Assembly: GCA_918797485.1 (NCBI GenBank)
Contig: CAKKNE010000004.1
Location: 2,232,001-2,296,000, forward strand
Origin: Pelagomonas calceolata
Lineage: Eukaryota > Sar > Pelagophyceae > Pelagomonadales > Pelagomonadaceae
Reading direction: 5' to 3'
Length of the DNA stretch: 64,000 nt
A model generated the notes under the pieces. The model was not told where the DNA came from and made no database searches. It saw only the letters and a list, made by a program, of their open reading frames with translations. The position numbers were made by a program, and so were the translations under genes. Positions 45,744 to 54,974 of this stretch are shown piece by piece; position 1 is the first letter of the stretch, and each line of letters opens with the position of its first letter.

Positions 45744-46463
45744 ATGGGAGCCGGAGGCTCCATCCCCGCGGACGAGGCGGCTGCCAAGGAGGCCGGCAAG
45801 ACCGACGACGAGATTGCCATCTACAAGTTCTGCGTCGGTCTCTAGCAGCGCATGAATGAACCCGTGGCCGTTCTCAGGACGTAGTGAAGCGCATCCGACT
45901 CACTGGTTGATTTGCGCACAGGCCTGCAGGACGGCTCGACCAAGGACGTCTCCGCCGAGGGCTGCGAGTTCGGCCCGCCCGGCGCGCCGCCGCTCCCGAT
46001 CGACGCCATGCTCGGCATCTGCAAGAACATGGTCGGCGCCCTGCCGGACTGGAAGTCGCTCTGCCTCGGCATCGAGAAGAACGAGGACGGCACCTACACC
46101 GTGCTCACGCAGCAGTGCTGCGGCGCGATGAAGGCCGACCTCCCCGCGGTCGAGGGCACGCCCTTCCCCGCGGTCGCGGTCGCCGAGATCCCGGAGGAGG
46201 CCAAGATCGAGATGACGTTGCCCGTGGAGGTCGGCACGTACACGATGGAGGACGGCAAGGTCAAGAAAGGGCTCTACGTCGGCGAGATTCGTGACGGCGT
46301 CGAGGGCGCCGCGGAGCCGACGCCGGCCTTCGTCGAGATGTGGAAGGCCGGCCCGGAGACCCAGGGCTTCGCGGGCTTCTTCAAGTTCGTCGGCAAGCCG
46401 CTGCCCGCGCCGCCGGCGGACGACGCGCCGGCCGAGGTCATCTCCGCCGCGCCCGCGGAGTAG
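45744..46463 (+). CDS. myristoylated NTF2-like paralogue A
   Basis: Exons 45744-45837 and 45922-46463 (211 residues). MGAGGSIPADEAAAKEAGKTDDEI starts with an N-myristoylation signal. The body, GALPDWKSLCLGIEKNEDGTYTVLTQQCCGAMKADLPAVEGTPFP then EIEMTLPVEV-like strands, has the rhythm of a SnoaL/NTF2 alpha+beta barrel, but this is only a pattern match. Splicing yields YKFCVGLQDGS, matching paralogue C (YKFCTGLADGS), so the intron call is supported by a homologue 2 kb away. Paralogues B and C lack this intron. Function unknown; the shared first 24 residues suggest a common membrane or partner anchor. Confidence 0.78.
45846..45921 (+). mobile_element. introner element in paralogue A
   Basis: 5' end CAGCGCATGAATGAAC (10 of 16 equal to the consensus) and 3' end GTTGATTTGCGCACAG. 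Degraded target duplication GTCTCTAG (45838-45845) and GCCTGCAG (45922-45929). The intron is 45838-45921. It is an older copy than that in STT3. An in-frame stop makes retention disruptive. Confidence 0.75.
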
Positions 46464-46639
46464 GCGTCGTGTACGTCCACCAACTCCACAGCACCAACTC
46501 CAGCTCCAGCTCCAGCTTCGATTCCGCTTCCCGAGACGCCGCGCGCTAACCTTATTCCGCCGACTAACTACGTAAAGGTAAGCTAAGATTAACGGGGGAG
46601 CGGGTATCGGGCGGGCGGTAGTGAGCTCGTCGAGGTCGC

Positions 46640-47296
46640 CTACTCGGCCGCCGGTGCTTCCTCGGCCGGCGCGGCCGCGGCACTAATAGTCTCGGCCTCC
46701 TCGGCCGGGGCCTCGGGCAGGGGCTTGCCGAGCATGCTGTAGATGGCGCCGAAGCCGCCCTTGCCGGCGTCCCACTGCTCCTGCAGGTACGGGGTGACAT
46801 CGGCGTTCGCGCCCTCGACTTCGGCGGGAGGCTTCGTCTCGCCGGTGCTCCCCGCCTTCTTGATCTTGCCGCCCTCGAGCGTGTACTTGAGCACTTCCAC
46901 GGGGAACACCATCTCGACCTTGGCCGAGTCCGGGATCTCGGCGACGGCGACCGCGGGGAACGGCGTGCCCTCGATGGCAGGCATGTCCGCCTTCATAGCA
47001 CCAACTATTTGCTGCTCAAGGGCCGTGTACGTGCCGTCGTCGTTCTTGGTGATCGACAGACACTGCGACTTCCAGTCGGGGAAGGCGCCTGAGAACTTGG
47101 TCGTGATGCCCATCATGAAGGGCACCGGGAAGGGCGGCGCGCCGGGATATTCAGCCTCGGCGTCCTCGGTGCAGTAGTTCGCAAAAGAGCCGTCTTGGTA
47201 GCCCTGGGACGCCTTGTAGATCATAATCTCCTCGTCGGTCTTGCCGGCCTCCTTGGCAGCAGCCTCGTCCGCGGGAATTGAGCCGCCGGCGCCCAT
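46640..47296 (-). CDS. myristoylated NTF2-like paralogue B (intronless)
   Basis: 218 residues from ATG 47296 (MGAGGSIPADEAAAKEAGKTDEEI), 21 of the first 23 residues shared with paralogue A. The middle (AFPDWKSQCLSITKNDDGTYTALEQQIVGAMKADMPAIEGTPFPAV) aligns throughout with A and C. It runs without interruption through both positions where A and C carry introners. Its C-terminus is Ala/Glu-rich and differs from C's EF-hands. Upstream in-frame codons to 47437 lack homology to the family. Head-to-head with paralogue C, tail-to-tail with A. Confidence 0.8.
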   Translation of the reverse strand: MGAGGSIPADEAAAKEAGKTDEEIMIYKASQGYQDGSFANYCTEDAEAEYPGAPPFPVPFMMGITTKFSGAFPDWKSQCLSITKNDDGTYTALEQQIVGAMKADMPAIEGTPFPAVAVAEIPDSAKVEMVFPVEVLKYTLEGGKIKKAGSTGETKPPAEVEGANADVTPYLQEQWDAGKGGFGAIYSMLGKPLPEAPAEEAETISAAAAPAEEAPAAE

Positions 47297-47699
47297 GGTG
47301 CTTTGGTGGTGCTTTTTGGAGGTTGGGGGCAGCGATGCGAGCTCTGTGGGAGCTCTTTTACCACTTTGGCGCTGCAGAGTCTGGCCGAGACTAGCGAGAG
47401 CGCCACTAGTTCCGCGGCGCACGGATCGCGAACGCACGAGTGCTGCACTGACCTCTCCGTGGGCCTGCGCCCGCCAACGAACGGTGCAGCGTCGTACCGA
47501 AATTCAGCGCCCCAGAGCAAAATCTGATACAGAGCACGAGGACCTTAAAAAGGAGCTCGCATTGCTGCCCTTTTAAGCACCAAAGCACCACGCCGCGGAG
47601 GGTCGCAAGCCACCCCGTCGATACCAACAAAAAGACACCACAAGGGCAGCGCACACCTGCCCTTTACACAGCACCCAAGTTCCAAGCACCAGAACCAAT
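47297..47699. promoter_or_regulatory. divergent region between paralogues B and C
   Basis: 403 bp. It contains a weak palindrome-like sequence (CTAGCGAGAGCGCCACTAG, 47391-47409), and CACCAAAG/CACCACAAGGGCAG words recur near both ends (47299, 47577, 47637). Confidence 0.45.
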
Positions 47700-48646
47700 A
47701 TGGGCGCAGCAGGCAGCATTCCGGCGGACGAGGCGGCTGCCAAGGAGGCCGGCAAGACCGACGACGAGATCGCCATCTACAAGTTCTGTACCGGCCTCGC
47801 AGATGGTTCCGCCAAGGAGCAGTGCGCCGAGGGCTGCGAGATGGGCCCGCCGGGCGCGCCGCCCCTCCCCATGGACGCGATGCTCGGCATCTGTGGAAAA
47901 ATGGTCGTCGCGTTCCCCGACTGGAAGAGCCTCTGCCTCGGCATCACCAAGAACGACGACGGGACGTACTCGGTGCTCACGCAGCAGGTCATCGGCGCCA
48001 TGAAGGCCGACCTGCCCGCGATCGAGGGCACGCCGTTCCCCGAGGTCAAGCTCGCGGATCTCCCCGACGAGGCCAAGATCGAGATGACACTACCCGTGGA
48101 AGGCGGTGCGCAAATCAAATTTCGCGGCGCTTGTGACCATGACTGAATCGTGACTGCACGCCATCGACGCGACGCCTGCTCGACGGCGCGGCGGTGCGGC
48201 TTTCGCACCCGACGCACGGGTCGACTTGCGCACAGGTGGAGGTCGGCAAGTACACGATGGAGGGCGGCAAGGTCAAGCAGGGCCTCTACGTCGGCGAGAT
48301 CAAGGAGGACGGCGTCGAGGGCGCCGCGGCGTCGACGCCCGCGCTCCTGGAGCTGATCAAGGGCGGCGACCTGGGCTTCGCCTGCTTCTTCAAGTTCATG
48401 GGCAAGCCCCTGCCCGCACCGCCGGCCTTCGATGACATGGACGCCGACGGCGACGGCGAGCTGACCGCCGAGGAAATTTTCGAGGCGCTCTCGAAGAATA
48501 ATCCGGACGTGACCCTCGAGCGCGTCCAGGAGATCGTCGCCAAGGCCGACGCCGACGGGAACGGCTCGGTATCCAAGCAGGAGTGGGAAGAGGCGACCGC
48601 CAAGGACCCGGGCCTAGTGCCAGCAGCCTGGCTCGCCAAGGAGTAG
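47700..48646 (+). CDS. myristoylated NTF2-like paralogue C with added EF-hand pair
   Basis: Exons 47700-48095 and 48236-48646 (268 residues). It starts MGAAGSIPADEAAAKEAGKTDDEI. The body aligns with A and B through KFMGKPLPAPP. Then, unlike both, it continues into two EF-hands: DMDADGDGELTAEE and ADADGNGSVSKQEW, each with Asp at positions 1, 3, 5 and Glu at 12, so both should bind calcium. This makes C a possible calcium-controlled version of the family. The splice gives EMTLPVEVGKYTM, exactly the paralogue A sequence; without splicing a stop follows at 48146. Function otherwise unknown. Confidence 0.82.
48104..48235 (+). mobile_element. introner element in paralogue C
   Basis: 132 bp with ends CGGTGCGCAAATCAA and TCGACTTGCGCACAG. 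Target duplication GTGGAAGG (48096-48103) and GTGGAGGT (48236-48243), 6 of 8 equal. The inner word CACGCCATCGACGCGACG is shared with other copies. The intron is 48096-48235, its donor in the duplication. Confidence 0.86.
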
Positions 48647-48699
48647 GCGGTTTCGACGATACCGCTACCCCCCCGCCCACGTAACTACCGAAACTATGA

Positions 48700-50222
48700 T
48701 TACGTCGGCGGCGGCGGCGCCGACGGCAGCGCGACCATCGGTGTTGTCAGGAACGTTCCATCAGCAGCCATCGTGTGCTCCGGCCGCGGCTGCACCGAGC
48801 CGTGCACGGCGTTGATCTTCGCGAAGAGTAACCGTAGAACATGTTCCCTATCTTCAGCCGTCAAGTCGGAAAGCTGGACCCGCCCTTCATATCTTTTTGG
48901 AGGCTCGGTCTCCACTAAACCAAACCGCGAGACGTCCTTGCCCGCTTGTAGGGCCCGAATTTTCGGAAACGTCGCCGTACCGCTAGGGTCGTTGGACGCC
49001 GTCCGCATGGACGTCCGATAAGCCTGGACGTCCTTCGCGTAGGCCGCTTCCCGCTTCGCAGTGACTTCGGCCTTCACTCTCTCCAGGGCATCGAGGAAGA
49101 ACTGCTCGACCTCGGTTCTTTGTTCCAAGACCGTCTCCGCGGCCTTCCGTAATTTAGACAACTCCTTCTGCTTGATGCGCACCATCTGCCGCAGACCCGC
49201 CGCATCGAGCGTCTGCTCCTCGAGCGCGTTCTCGAGATTCCGTCGCAATTTACTCGTCTCGGCCTGCGTACTTTTCCTCAACTCTTTAAGTTGTGATTCA
49301 AGAGCAGTGATCCTCTCTTCTCTAGCTTTGGCCTCCTTGGTCTTGCGCACAGCTATCGCGGCTCGTTCCTTCTCGCTCTCGCGCAGCAGTTCCACGTCTC
49401 GCCGCGCCTCCGTGGCCAACGCCTTCCACTTACTCTCCTTGTGTTTCAGATCTTCACTCATCTCTCGTTGAAAATGCAATTCCTCTGACAATGATTTATT
49501 TTGAGCAACTACTTTGAGCGTATCGGCGTCCAGACCGCGCGCCATCTCGCGCCGAGCTTCCTTACGGATCTCCTTCGATCGACGCTCGTAGTCCTTCTGG
49601 AGCGCGCCCTTCTCGAGGATGCGAGCCCGTTCCGTGGCATCTCTCTCTTCTTGCCGCTCCTCGATGGACTGCCTTAATTTTCTCGCGAACCTGCGCGGAG
49701 CATTCAAACTCGAAAACTAAACCACCCACGTCATCGTGAGATGGACACGAGTCGTATTGAAGTGAAGGCACCTCCACACGACGGGACGCCGAGATCGCAC
49801 TCGTTCTTCTCGTCCTCGAGCTCGTCGCGCGCGTTCTTGAAGTTCTTGAAGCGTCGCAAATCATCTTTGAGGAACGTGATTTCTTTGGAGGACGACTCTT
49901 TCAGGTCGTTCAACTCCGTCGTGAGCTCCCGCTCCCGCTCCCGGAACTTTTTGTCATGTTCCTTGTTTTCCTTTTCTCGGAGTAACTCAAGTTCCTCGAC
50001 CCTTTTCTGAGCTTTCTTCAGCAGTGTATCTTTCCCGCCGACCTCCCGCTGGAAGAACGCTACAAATTCATGAGTGTCGCGCTCGCTCTTCTCTAGTCGT
50101 CCCTTAAGCAGCTCGTTCTCGCGGCGGCACGCCTCGAGCTGCGTGGTCGCCTCCTCGAGCTTGGCCGCTTCGAGCTGGTGTGTGAGCGTGAGGACCTCCG
50201 GCGGGAGGGCGAGGTTGTCCAT
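48700..50222 (-). CDS. coiled-coil protein, BBOF1/CCDC176-like
   Basis: Two exons, 49783-50222 and 48700-49690 (476 residues). Nearly all coiled coil from residue 8 to about 380. The stretch KLRKAAETVLEQRTEVEQFFLDALERVK matches the most conserved part of basal-body-orientation factor 1 (BBOF1/CCDC176). There the same arrangement of a long coil, an EQR-x-E-x-EQFFLDAL motif and a short Pro-rich end is found. BBOF1 lies on the ciliary axoneme/basal body. The C-terminal 110 residues after the coil are ordered (LTAEDREHVLRLLFAKINAVHG). The intron (49691-49782) is needed to join two frames; a donor at 49779 also keeps phase. Confidence 0.7.
49691..49782 (-). other. intron of the BBOF1-like gene, possibly a decayed introner
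   Basis: 92 nt on the minus strand. It begins GTCGTGTGGAGG and ends TCCGCGCAG, reminiscent of introner ends GTGTGGA and GCGCACAG, but without a clear duplication. Splicing joins LGVP to FARKLRQS. Confidence 0.5.
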
Positions 50223-50736
50223 TGGTTATGTCGCGTCTCGCGTCGGTGGCGTGCTGGGGGCAGGCAGCCTCTCCTGGTAGGGTGCTGGGGGCAACTTGTC
50301 CCTTGAGGTGGCACTCCGAGTTAGGCGTCGCAGCGGCGGCGTCCGTGGCTCCCTCTGCGCGCGTCTCAAGCCGCGACGGGCAGTCCTAGGTCGCCCTCCT
50401 CGCGCGCAACACGGCGCGTTATTGCCAAGGCCAGGCCCCCGTCCCGTCTCGGACGGCGGTCGTGTTTTACGTAGGGGAGGCTTCGGGCGGACGCGTGGGA
50501 CCCCGACGGAGCAAAGGTCGCCGGCCGGCCTCGGGTTCGGGTTCGCCGACCCCAAACAACAAACTTGACAATAGGAGCGCCCGCCGGCGCGGCGAGGCGT
50601 GGCCGCCGAGGGCTGGTGGATCATTGTGCTGTGAAGGCGGTCCGCACCAGCAGCGAGCGCCCCGGGCAGCCGTCGCGGGCTGCCGACATCGGAACCGCCC
50701 AATCCGCCGCCGCGGCGACGGGCGCCGCGCGGCAGC
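50223..50736. promoter_or_regulatory. divergent intergenic region
   Basis: 514 bp between the starts of the BBOF1-like gene and the next gene. Open frames here are compositional. No palindrome copy, no RNA gene seen. Confidence 0.35.
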
Positions 50737-51627
50737 ATGGTCACCATAAAACCCCCGCCCAGGACACCGCCGAAGAAGAACCGGATGGACAACACGCAAT
50801 CTTCCTTCGGCAGCATCGGCAGCGCGACCTCGAGCCTCATGGACCTCACGAGCCGGGGCGCGAAAGCGGACGAGGCCGGCGTCGCCCAGGCGGCCATGGC
50901 CGCCGACGCGGAACGACAAGAGGTCGAGGAACGAGAAAGGGCGTTGAGCGGCGACCTCGGCCAGGACGAGTCTGATGGCGAAGACGTTAATTTCGTCGTA
51001 GAGCATCCCCCTTTAGCTTTTGATACAAATGCGAACATGATCTGCACCTTCACGTCCGAGATCTTCTGCGAGTGTAGTGTGGAGCGGCTGCGGTCGCATG
51101 AGACCGTTGTGCGCATTTGTGATGATCACCCTTTGGCACTGCATCCTGATGGTACAGATATTGACTTCGAGAAGGGCGTGCCCTGCGAAGCATTCCGGAA
51201 TTTACTGCAAGGTAAAAAGATCACGCGAGCCGCGATCACATTAGGTAAACACTCAGCAAGATGGATCCACATCGAGCCGCCATGTAAGGCCGAAGTGCAT
51301 TTCTCACATGCTCGAAGACCACTCGGCGCGGCGAACTTCGAGGACGGGTCGACGTTTGTCGACTACGGCTTCCCTTCCGCTGGGCCTTGTAGGTACTTCC
51401 CCGCGGCGCACGAAAGTGCCGACCGACTCCTCGAATTAGGACTGAGACCGCCGTCCAAAGGTGGGGCGGGCTGGACGGCGCCCCTCGTAGCTGAGGGCCT
51501 GCGCTGCTGCGGCCGGGCCTGTTGCAACGGCAAGTACAAGGAGCCTCCTGATTTACCTGGAGACGATAGTCGGGGGCCGGAGCCGTCGTACCTGACGCCG
51601 CGCGAGGGCTGCTGCGCGGTGTCGTAA
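50737..51627 (+). CDS. hypothetical protein with Cys-rich C-terminus
   Basis: 296 residues. MVTIKPPPRTPPKKNRMDN is a polar N-terminus; a second Met at residue 17 is an alternative start. Residues 20-80 are Ser/Ala/Glu-rich. From about 82 there is a globular domain (VNFVVEHPPLAFDTNANMICTFTSEIFCECSV, then AAITLGKHSARWIHIEPPCKAEVHFSHARRPLG, and YGFPSAGPCRYFPAAHESADRLLELGLRPP). The end is Cys-rich (LRCCGRACCNGKYKEP and GCCAVS), with pairs near the C-terminus that could be lipidated. I recognise no family. Confidence 0.6.
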   Translation: MVTIKPPPRTPPKKNRMDNTQSSFGSIGSATSSLMDLTSRGAKADEAGVAQAAMAADAERQEVEERERALSGDLGQDESDGEDVNFVVEHPPLAFDTNANMICTFTSEIFCECSVERLRSHETVVRICDDHPLALHPDGTDIDFEKGVPCEAFRNLLQGKKITRAAITLGKHSARWIHIEPPCKAEVHFSHARRPLGAANFEDGSTFVDYGFPSAGPCRYFPAAHESADRLLELGLRPPSKGGAGWTAPLVAEGLRCCGRACCNGKYKEPPDLPGDDSRGPEPSYLTPREGCCAVS

Positions 51628-52158
51628 ATTCGCTGAACATAACTTAGAGTTGCTTGTTTGCTTTTGCTTAGAGCCTAGGCTGCCTCGCCTCGCCGCGGAG
51701 CCGACGCGTTAACAGCCATGGTCCGGCGCTAGCTCTTAGGGGCTGCTAGGAGTCTTGTGGCGCGAGTTTTTGACTCGAGTCGCCTGCTGCTCCAACTTGA
51801 GGTGAGACGCGGGGAGCGCGCGGGAGCCTTGGCGCATTTCCCCGCTTCCAGGCAGCGAGGCGGTGCTGGCAGAAGGCCACGGGACGCTTCCGGATTGAAA
51901 TCTGCGGTCTGGCTTTTTTTGAACCATTAGCGGCTCGCTGGGTGTCAGCTTCGTCTCCTTACTCGTTTGCCGCACGTCAGGTAAAGCTGTCCATACAGAG
52001 CATTATTCGGCTCGGACTTTTTCCAAAAGTTGTGCAAAACGTTCAACCAGGTCCCGCTGACGCTCTCTCGAAGCAGCAGCGCTTCGCGGCACGCCTAAAA
52101 CTTTTTTGGACAAGGCTGCAAGGCGATACTTTTTTTGGAACCCGGTGTTCGCCGGACC
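51628..52158. promoter_or_regulatory. intergenic region upstream of the cold-shock gene
   Basis: 531 bp. Poly-T runs (52125-52137) lie just before the next start. A 79-codon minus frame at 51736-51975 has no protein-like features. CTAGCTCTTAGGGGCTGCTAG (51730-51750) may be a very degenerate palindrome copy. Confidence 0.35.
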
Positions 52159-52962
52159 ATGGAGCGCCCACAAACTCCACCAACGTCATATGGGCAACAA
52201 CAGTACACCGCCGGCCTCACGCCGCAGCTGCCACAGACCGCCAACCTCACGCCGCAGCTGCCGCAGCGCTACGGCTACCCGCCCCAGGCCTACAGCGCGC
52301 CGGCGCCGGCGCCCTACGGCTTCGCGCCGCCCGTCCTGACGCCCCTGCCCAATCAAAGACGCAGAAGACCGCGCCGGCGCCGCCAGCGCAGCCCGAACTC
52401 CCGGTCGGGGTCGTCCACGGAGCCCTCGCGCAGCGCCTCGCCCGTCGAGGCGCCGCCGCCGCCGCCCTTAAGCCCGTCGACCGACGCCTCCAACAAAATC
52501 CTCACGAGGACCACGAGCGCGACGACCGCCTGCCTCAACGACTACGAGGCCCAATGGATCGCCATGGCCACGACGCGCAAGATGTCCGTCGACAACGCGG
52601 AAGGGCTCTTGGAGGCCGTGCGCTCTCATACAACGAAGCGCCACGAGGGCGTCGTGCGGTGGTACACGGAAAAAAAACACTACGGCTTCATCGAGGCGCC
52701 CGGGGCGGCCGCGACCGATTTATTTGTCCACGCTTCCGAGGTGACGGAGCCGTTAAGAGCGGGCGACAAGGTCTCCTTCGTCATCGGGGAACGACGCGGC
52801 CGCTCGGCTGCGACGAAGGTCGAGGTCCTGGAGCGCGCGCCGCCGCCGCCGCCGCGCGTCTTCACGCCCGTGGCCTTCGGCGGCCAGCAGGCGGGCTTCG
52901 CGCTCTACCAGCCGTACGGCTACGCCGGCGAGGTCCCGGAGTCCGTCCCCGTCTTCTCGTGA
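52159..52962 (+). CDS. cold-shock (Y-box) RNA-binding protein
   Basis: 267 residues from ATG 52159. The N-terminus is Gln/Pro/Tyr-rich with a repeated TPQLPQ unit, followed by an Arg/Ser part (RRRRPRRRRQRSPNSRSGSS). Residues about 161-225 are a cold-shock domain: EGVVRWYTEKKHYGFIEA with the RNP1-like KKHYGFI and RNP2-like DLFVHASEV, closing GDKVSFVIGERRGRSAATKVEVL. Eukaryotic cold-shock proteins bind single-stranded RNA or DNA and regulate translation and mRNA stability. The disordered flanks fit an mRNP component. A second frame overlapping the same bases is a shadow. Confidence 0.86.
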   Translation: MERPQTPPTSYGQQQYTAGLTPQLPQTANLTPQLPQRYGYPPQAYSAPAPAPYGFAPPVLTPLPNQRRRRPRRRRQRSPNSRSGSSTEPSRSASPVEAPPPPPLSPSTDASNKILTRTTSATTACLNDYEAQWIAMATTRKMSVDNAEGLLEAVRSHTTKRHEGVVRWYTEKKHYGFIEAPGAAATDLFVHASEVTEPLRAGDKVSFVIGERRGRSAATKVEVLERAPPPPPRVFTPVAFGGQQAGFALYQPYGYAGEVPESVPVFS

Positions 52963-53069
52963 ACATACTCATGTCCAAGCCAATTCAAACCTTAGCAAGA
53001 ACAAGTCTATTTATCTAAGAAGTCTATATAGAACCTCGCGCCTGCGCGACGGCGTCTTCGTTGGCGTCG

Positions 53070-53091
53070 CTAGCGTGCTGTAAGACACTAG
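53070..53091 (+). repeat. promoter palindrome, copy 8
   Basis: CTAGCGTGCTGTAAGA then CACTAG, followed by CAAAA. It lies 206 bp upstream of the start at 53297, in the 334-bp gap 52963-53296, which otherwise shows nothing. Confidence 0.8.
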
Positions 53092-53296
53092 CAAAACGAG
53101 CAAACCTGGGCAAAGCGCTGCCAGCGCAGCGAGCTCGTTCTAATCAAGAGTTGGGGCTACGCAGCACTGCAACGACCACAGCGATCGAGCGGCACGGTTG
53201 TGCATGTCTCAGGTACAGCACTGAAGAAATCAGCTCTGGGAGAGCATCGTGCCTCTCTGAGCGGCAGAGCTAAGCACAGATCGTAGTGAAGCACCA

Positions 53297-53797
53297 ATGT
53301 CCCTCTTCCCACCACCCTTAGCCGGAGCGCTCGGCGCCGGAGGCCTCATCCCCTTCCTGGCCACGAGCGCGCCCGTGCAGCTCGTGCTGCCGTTCGACGC
53401 ATTGCTGAAACCGCTGCGAAGCGCCATCGGCCGGCCGTCGCTCAACGCGACGGAACTCCAAGTCACGTACGGATGCATGATCCTGTCCTTCCTCGGCGCG
53501 CCGCACTGGGGCTGGGCTCTCTCGTCAACAGCGGCGCCGCGCGGCGTCACGGCGTTTCGGTTGATCTGGGGCGTGACGCCGGCGTTGATCGCGTGGCCGC
53601 TCGCGTCGACGCCGGCGCCGACGTCGCTCGACGCCCTGAGCGCCGGGCTCGGCCTGGCCTACGCCGTCGACGCGGCCGCGTGGGTGGCCGGCCAGACGCC
53701 GCGCTGCTACCTCGCGCTGCGGACGCCGCTGACGCTCGTAGCGATCCTCTCGCTGCAGAGCAACCGGGACCGGTGGCGTAACAAAACAGTAGATTAA
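53297..53797 (+). CDS. DUF3429/TMEM69-like membrane protein
   Basis: 166 residues with about five hydrophobic segments. The sequence YGCMILSFLGAPHWGWAL is the hallmark of the DUF3429 family (YxAxILSFLGGxxWG), known from TMEM69 and many bacteria. Eukaryotic members are usually mitochondrial or plastid. Function of the family is not established. The length is normal for the family. Its TAA stop is shared in a TTAA with the stop of the opposite gene (4-bp overlap). Confidence 0.75.
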   Translation: MSLFPPPLAGALGAGGLIPFLATSAPVQLVLPFDALLKPLRSAIGRPSLNATELQVTYGCMILSFLGAPHWGWALSSTAAPRGVTAFRLIWGVTPALIAWPLASTPAPTSLDALSAGLGLAYAVDAAAWVAGQTPRCYLALRTPLTLVAILSLQSNRDRWRNKTVD

Positions 53798-54612
53798 GCC
53801 TTCACGCAGACGAGTGCGAACGTCGCCAGCGTCGCGAACGGCGCCAGGCCGCGCGCGCCCGTCGTCGCGGCGGCTACCGCGCTCGCCAGGAACGCGACGG
53901 CGCCGGACGCGTAGAGGCCCGCGGCGAGGGTCTTTGACGGCGCGCGCGCCTTTTGCGCGGCCGCAGCGGCGCCGACGCCGGCCCAGGGCGCCAGCGCGAG
54001 CACAAGGGGCGTGGCATTTGCATACAGCCAGTAGCCCGCGCCGCCCGCAAGCGCGAGCGCGATCGCCGCCCACTGGCGGTCGAGCTCCGGCCGCGTCGCC
54101 TCGCTCCACGCCGCGGCCGGCCCGTCGAAGGGCCACGCGGCCACCAGAAGCGCGTAGGCGTGCGTCGCGACGAGCACGCCGCGCGTCAAGCCGCCCGCCG
54201 CCCGGCACGCCGCATACACGGCGGACGCGTGGGCTGCGGCGAGCGCGGCCCGCAGCGGCCGCGTCGCGTCGCCGTCGGCGAGCGTGGCAAAGGCCGTGGC
54301 GGCGAGCGGCGCGGCCGCCACGAGGCCCGCGCCGGCGACGAGTCGCGCCGCGGCGCCGCCGGCGACGGGGCTATGCACCGCGCTCGCGACGACGGCCGCG
54401 ACGGAGAGCTTCGACGCGGCCAGCGCGCGCGACCGCGCCTCGACGGCCGTCGTGTCGACCTCGGGCGTGGCTTCCTCGGGCTCCGATCTCAAAGCTATGC
54501 GCAGCCTCGGCGGCGCACGCAGCGCATCCGTACTGGCAAATGGCGCGCGCCGCGGCGCGACGCGCAGCGCATCCGTGCTGGCAAGCAGCAACCATAGTAG
54601 GGCAGGCTTCAT
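53794..54612 (-). CDS. plastid-type multi-TM protein, unknown
   Basis: 272 residues. MKPALLWLLLASTDALRVAPRR is a signal peptide followed by a basic stretch; the word ASTDALR repeats 15 residues later (PFASTDALRAPPR). This fits a plastid leader, though the Phe motif is less clear than in neighbours. After a charged stretch (about 45-65) come roughly seven Ala-rich hydrophobic segments. High Ala content makes TM counting rough. No family recognised. A plastid inner-membrane protein is a guess. It shares its stop region with the DUF3429 gene. Confidence 0.6.
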   Translation of the reverse strand: MKPALLWLLLASTDALRVAPRRAPFASTDALRAPPRLRIALRSEPEEATPEVDTTAVEARSRALAASKLSVAAVVASAVHSPVAGGAAARLVAGAGLVAAAPLAATAFATLADGDATRPLRAALAAAHASAVYAACRAAGGLTRGVLVATHAYALLVAAWPFDGPAAAWSEATRPELDRQWAAIALALAGGAGYWLYANATPLVLALAPWAGVGAAAAAQKARAPSKTLAAGLYASGAVAFLASAVAAATTGARGLAPFATLATFALVCVKA

Positions 54613-54726
54613 GGCACAGCTGCTCGCAACTTTCGGTCGCAGCGTCAGCAGCGATGCGCCTCGCTGTTCTCAGAGTAGCTCTACGCCACCAGCGGAGCGT
54701 TAGGCAAATGTGTAAAAAGCTTGCAG

Positions 54727-54748
54727 CTAGCGTCATGTAAGACACTAG
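54727..54748 (+). repeat. promoter palindrome, copy 9
   Basis: CTAGCGTCATGTAAGA then CACTAG, followed by CAAG. It is identical to the copy at 17101. It lies in the 362-bp gap between head-to-head starts at 54612 and 54975. Confidence 0.82.
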
Positions 54749-54974
54749 CAAGAGCGGGTCTCGGAGGTCGGCAGCCAGCGTATTGCTGCCTTTGTGCACC
54801 CCGCGACGGCGCTGCGACGTGCCACGGCCTCACCCTCGCTGGGAGTGCAAACCCATTGCGTTTTCACGCGCCGCGTTGCGCCCGAAAGCCGAATCCACGA
54901 ATCCGCGACGCGACGCGTGGCAGCGAGCCGGGACGCCGCGCGGCGAAAGCCAGACCACTCGCGTCGACGAGCCC

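Noticed and set aside
51736-51975. 79-codon minus frame
   Set aside because: No protein-like features, isolated in an intergenic region.
53814-54740. 308-codon plus frame opposite the plastid-type membrane protein
   Set aside because: Almost only Arg, Ala, Pro; the minus strand has leader and TM segments.
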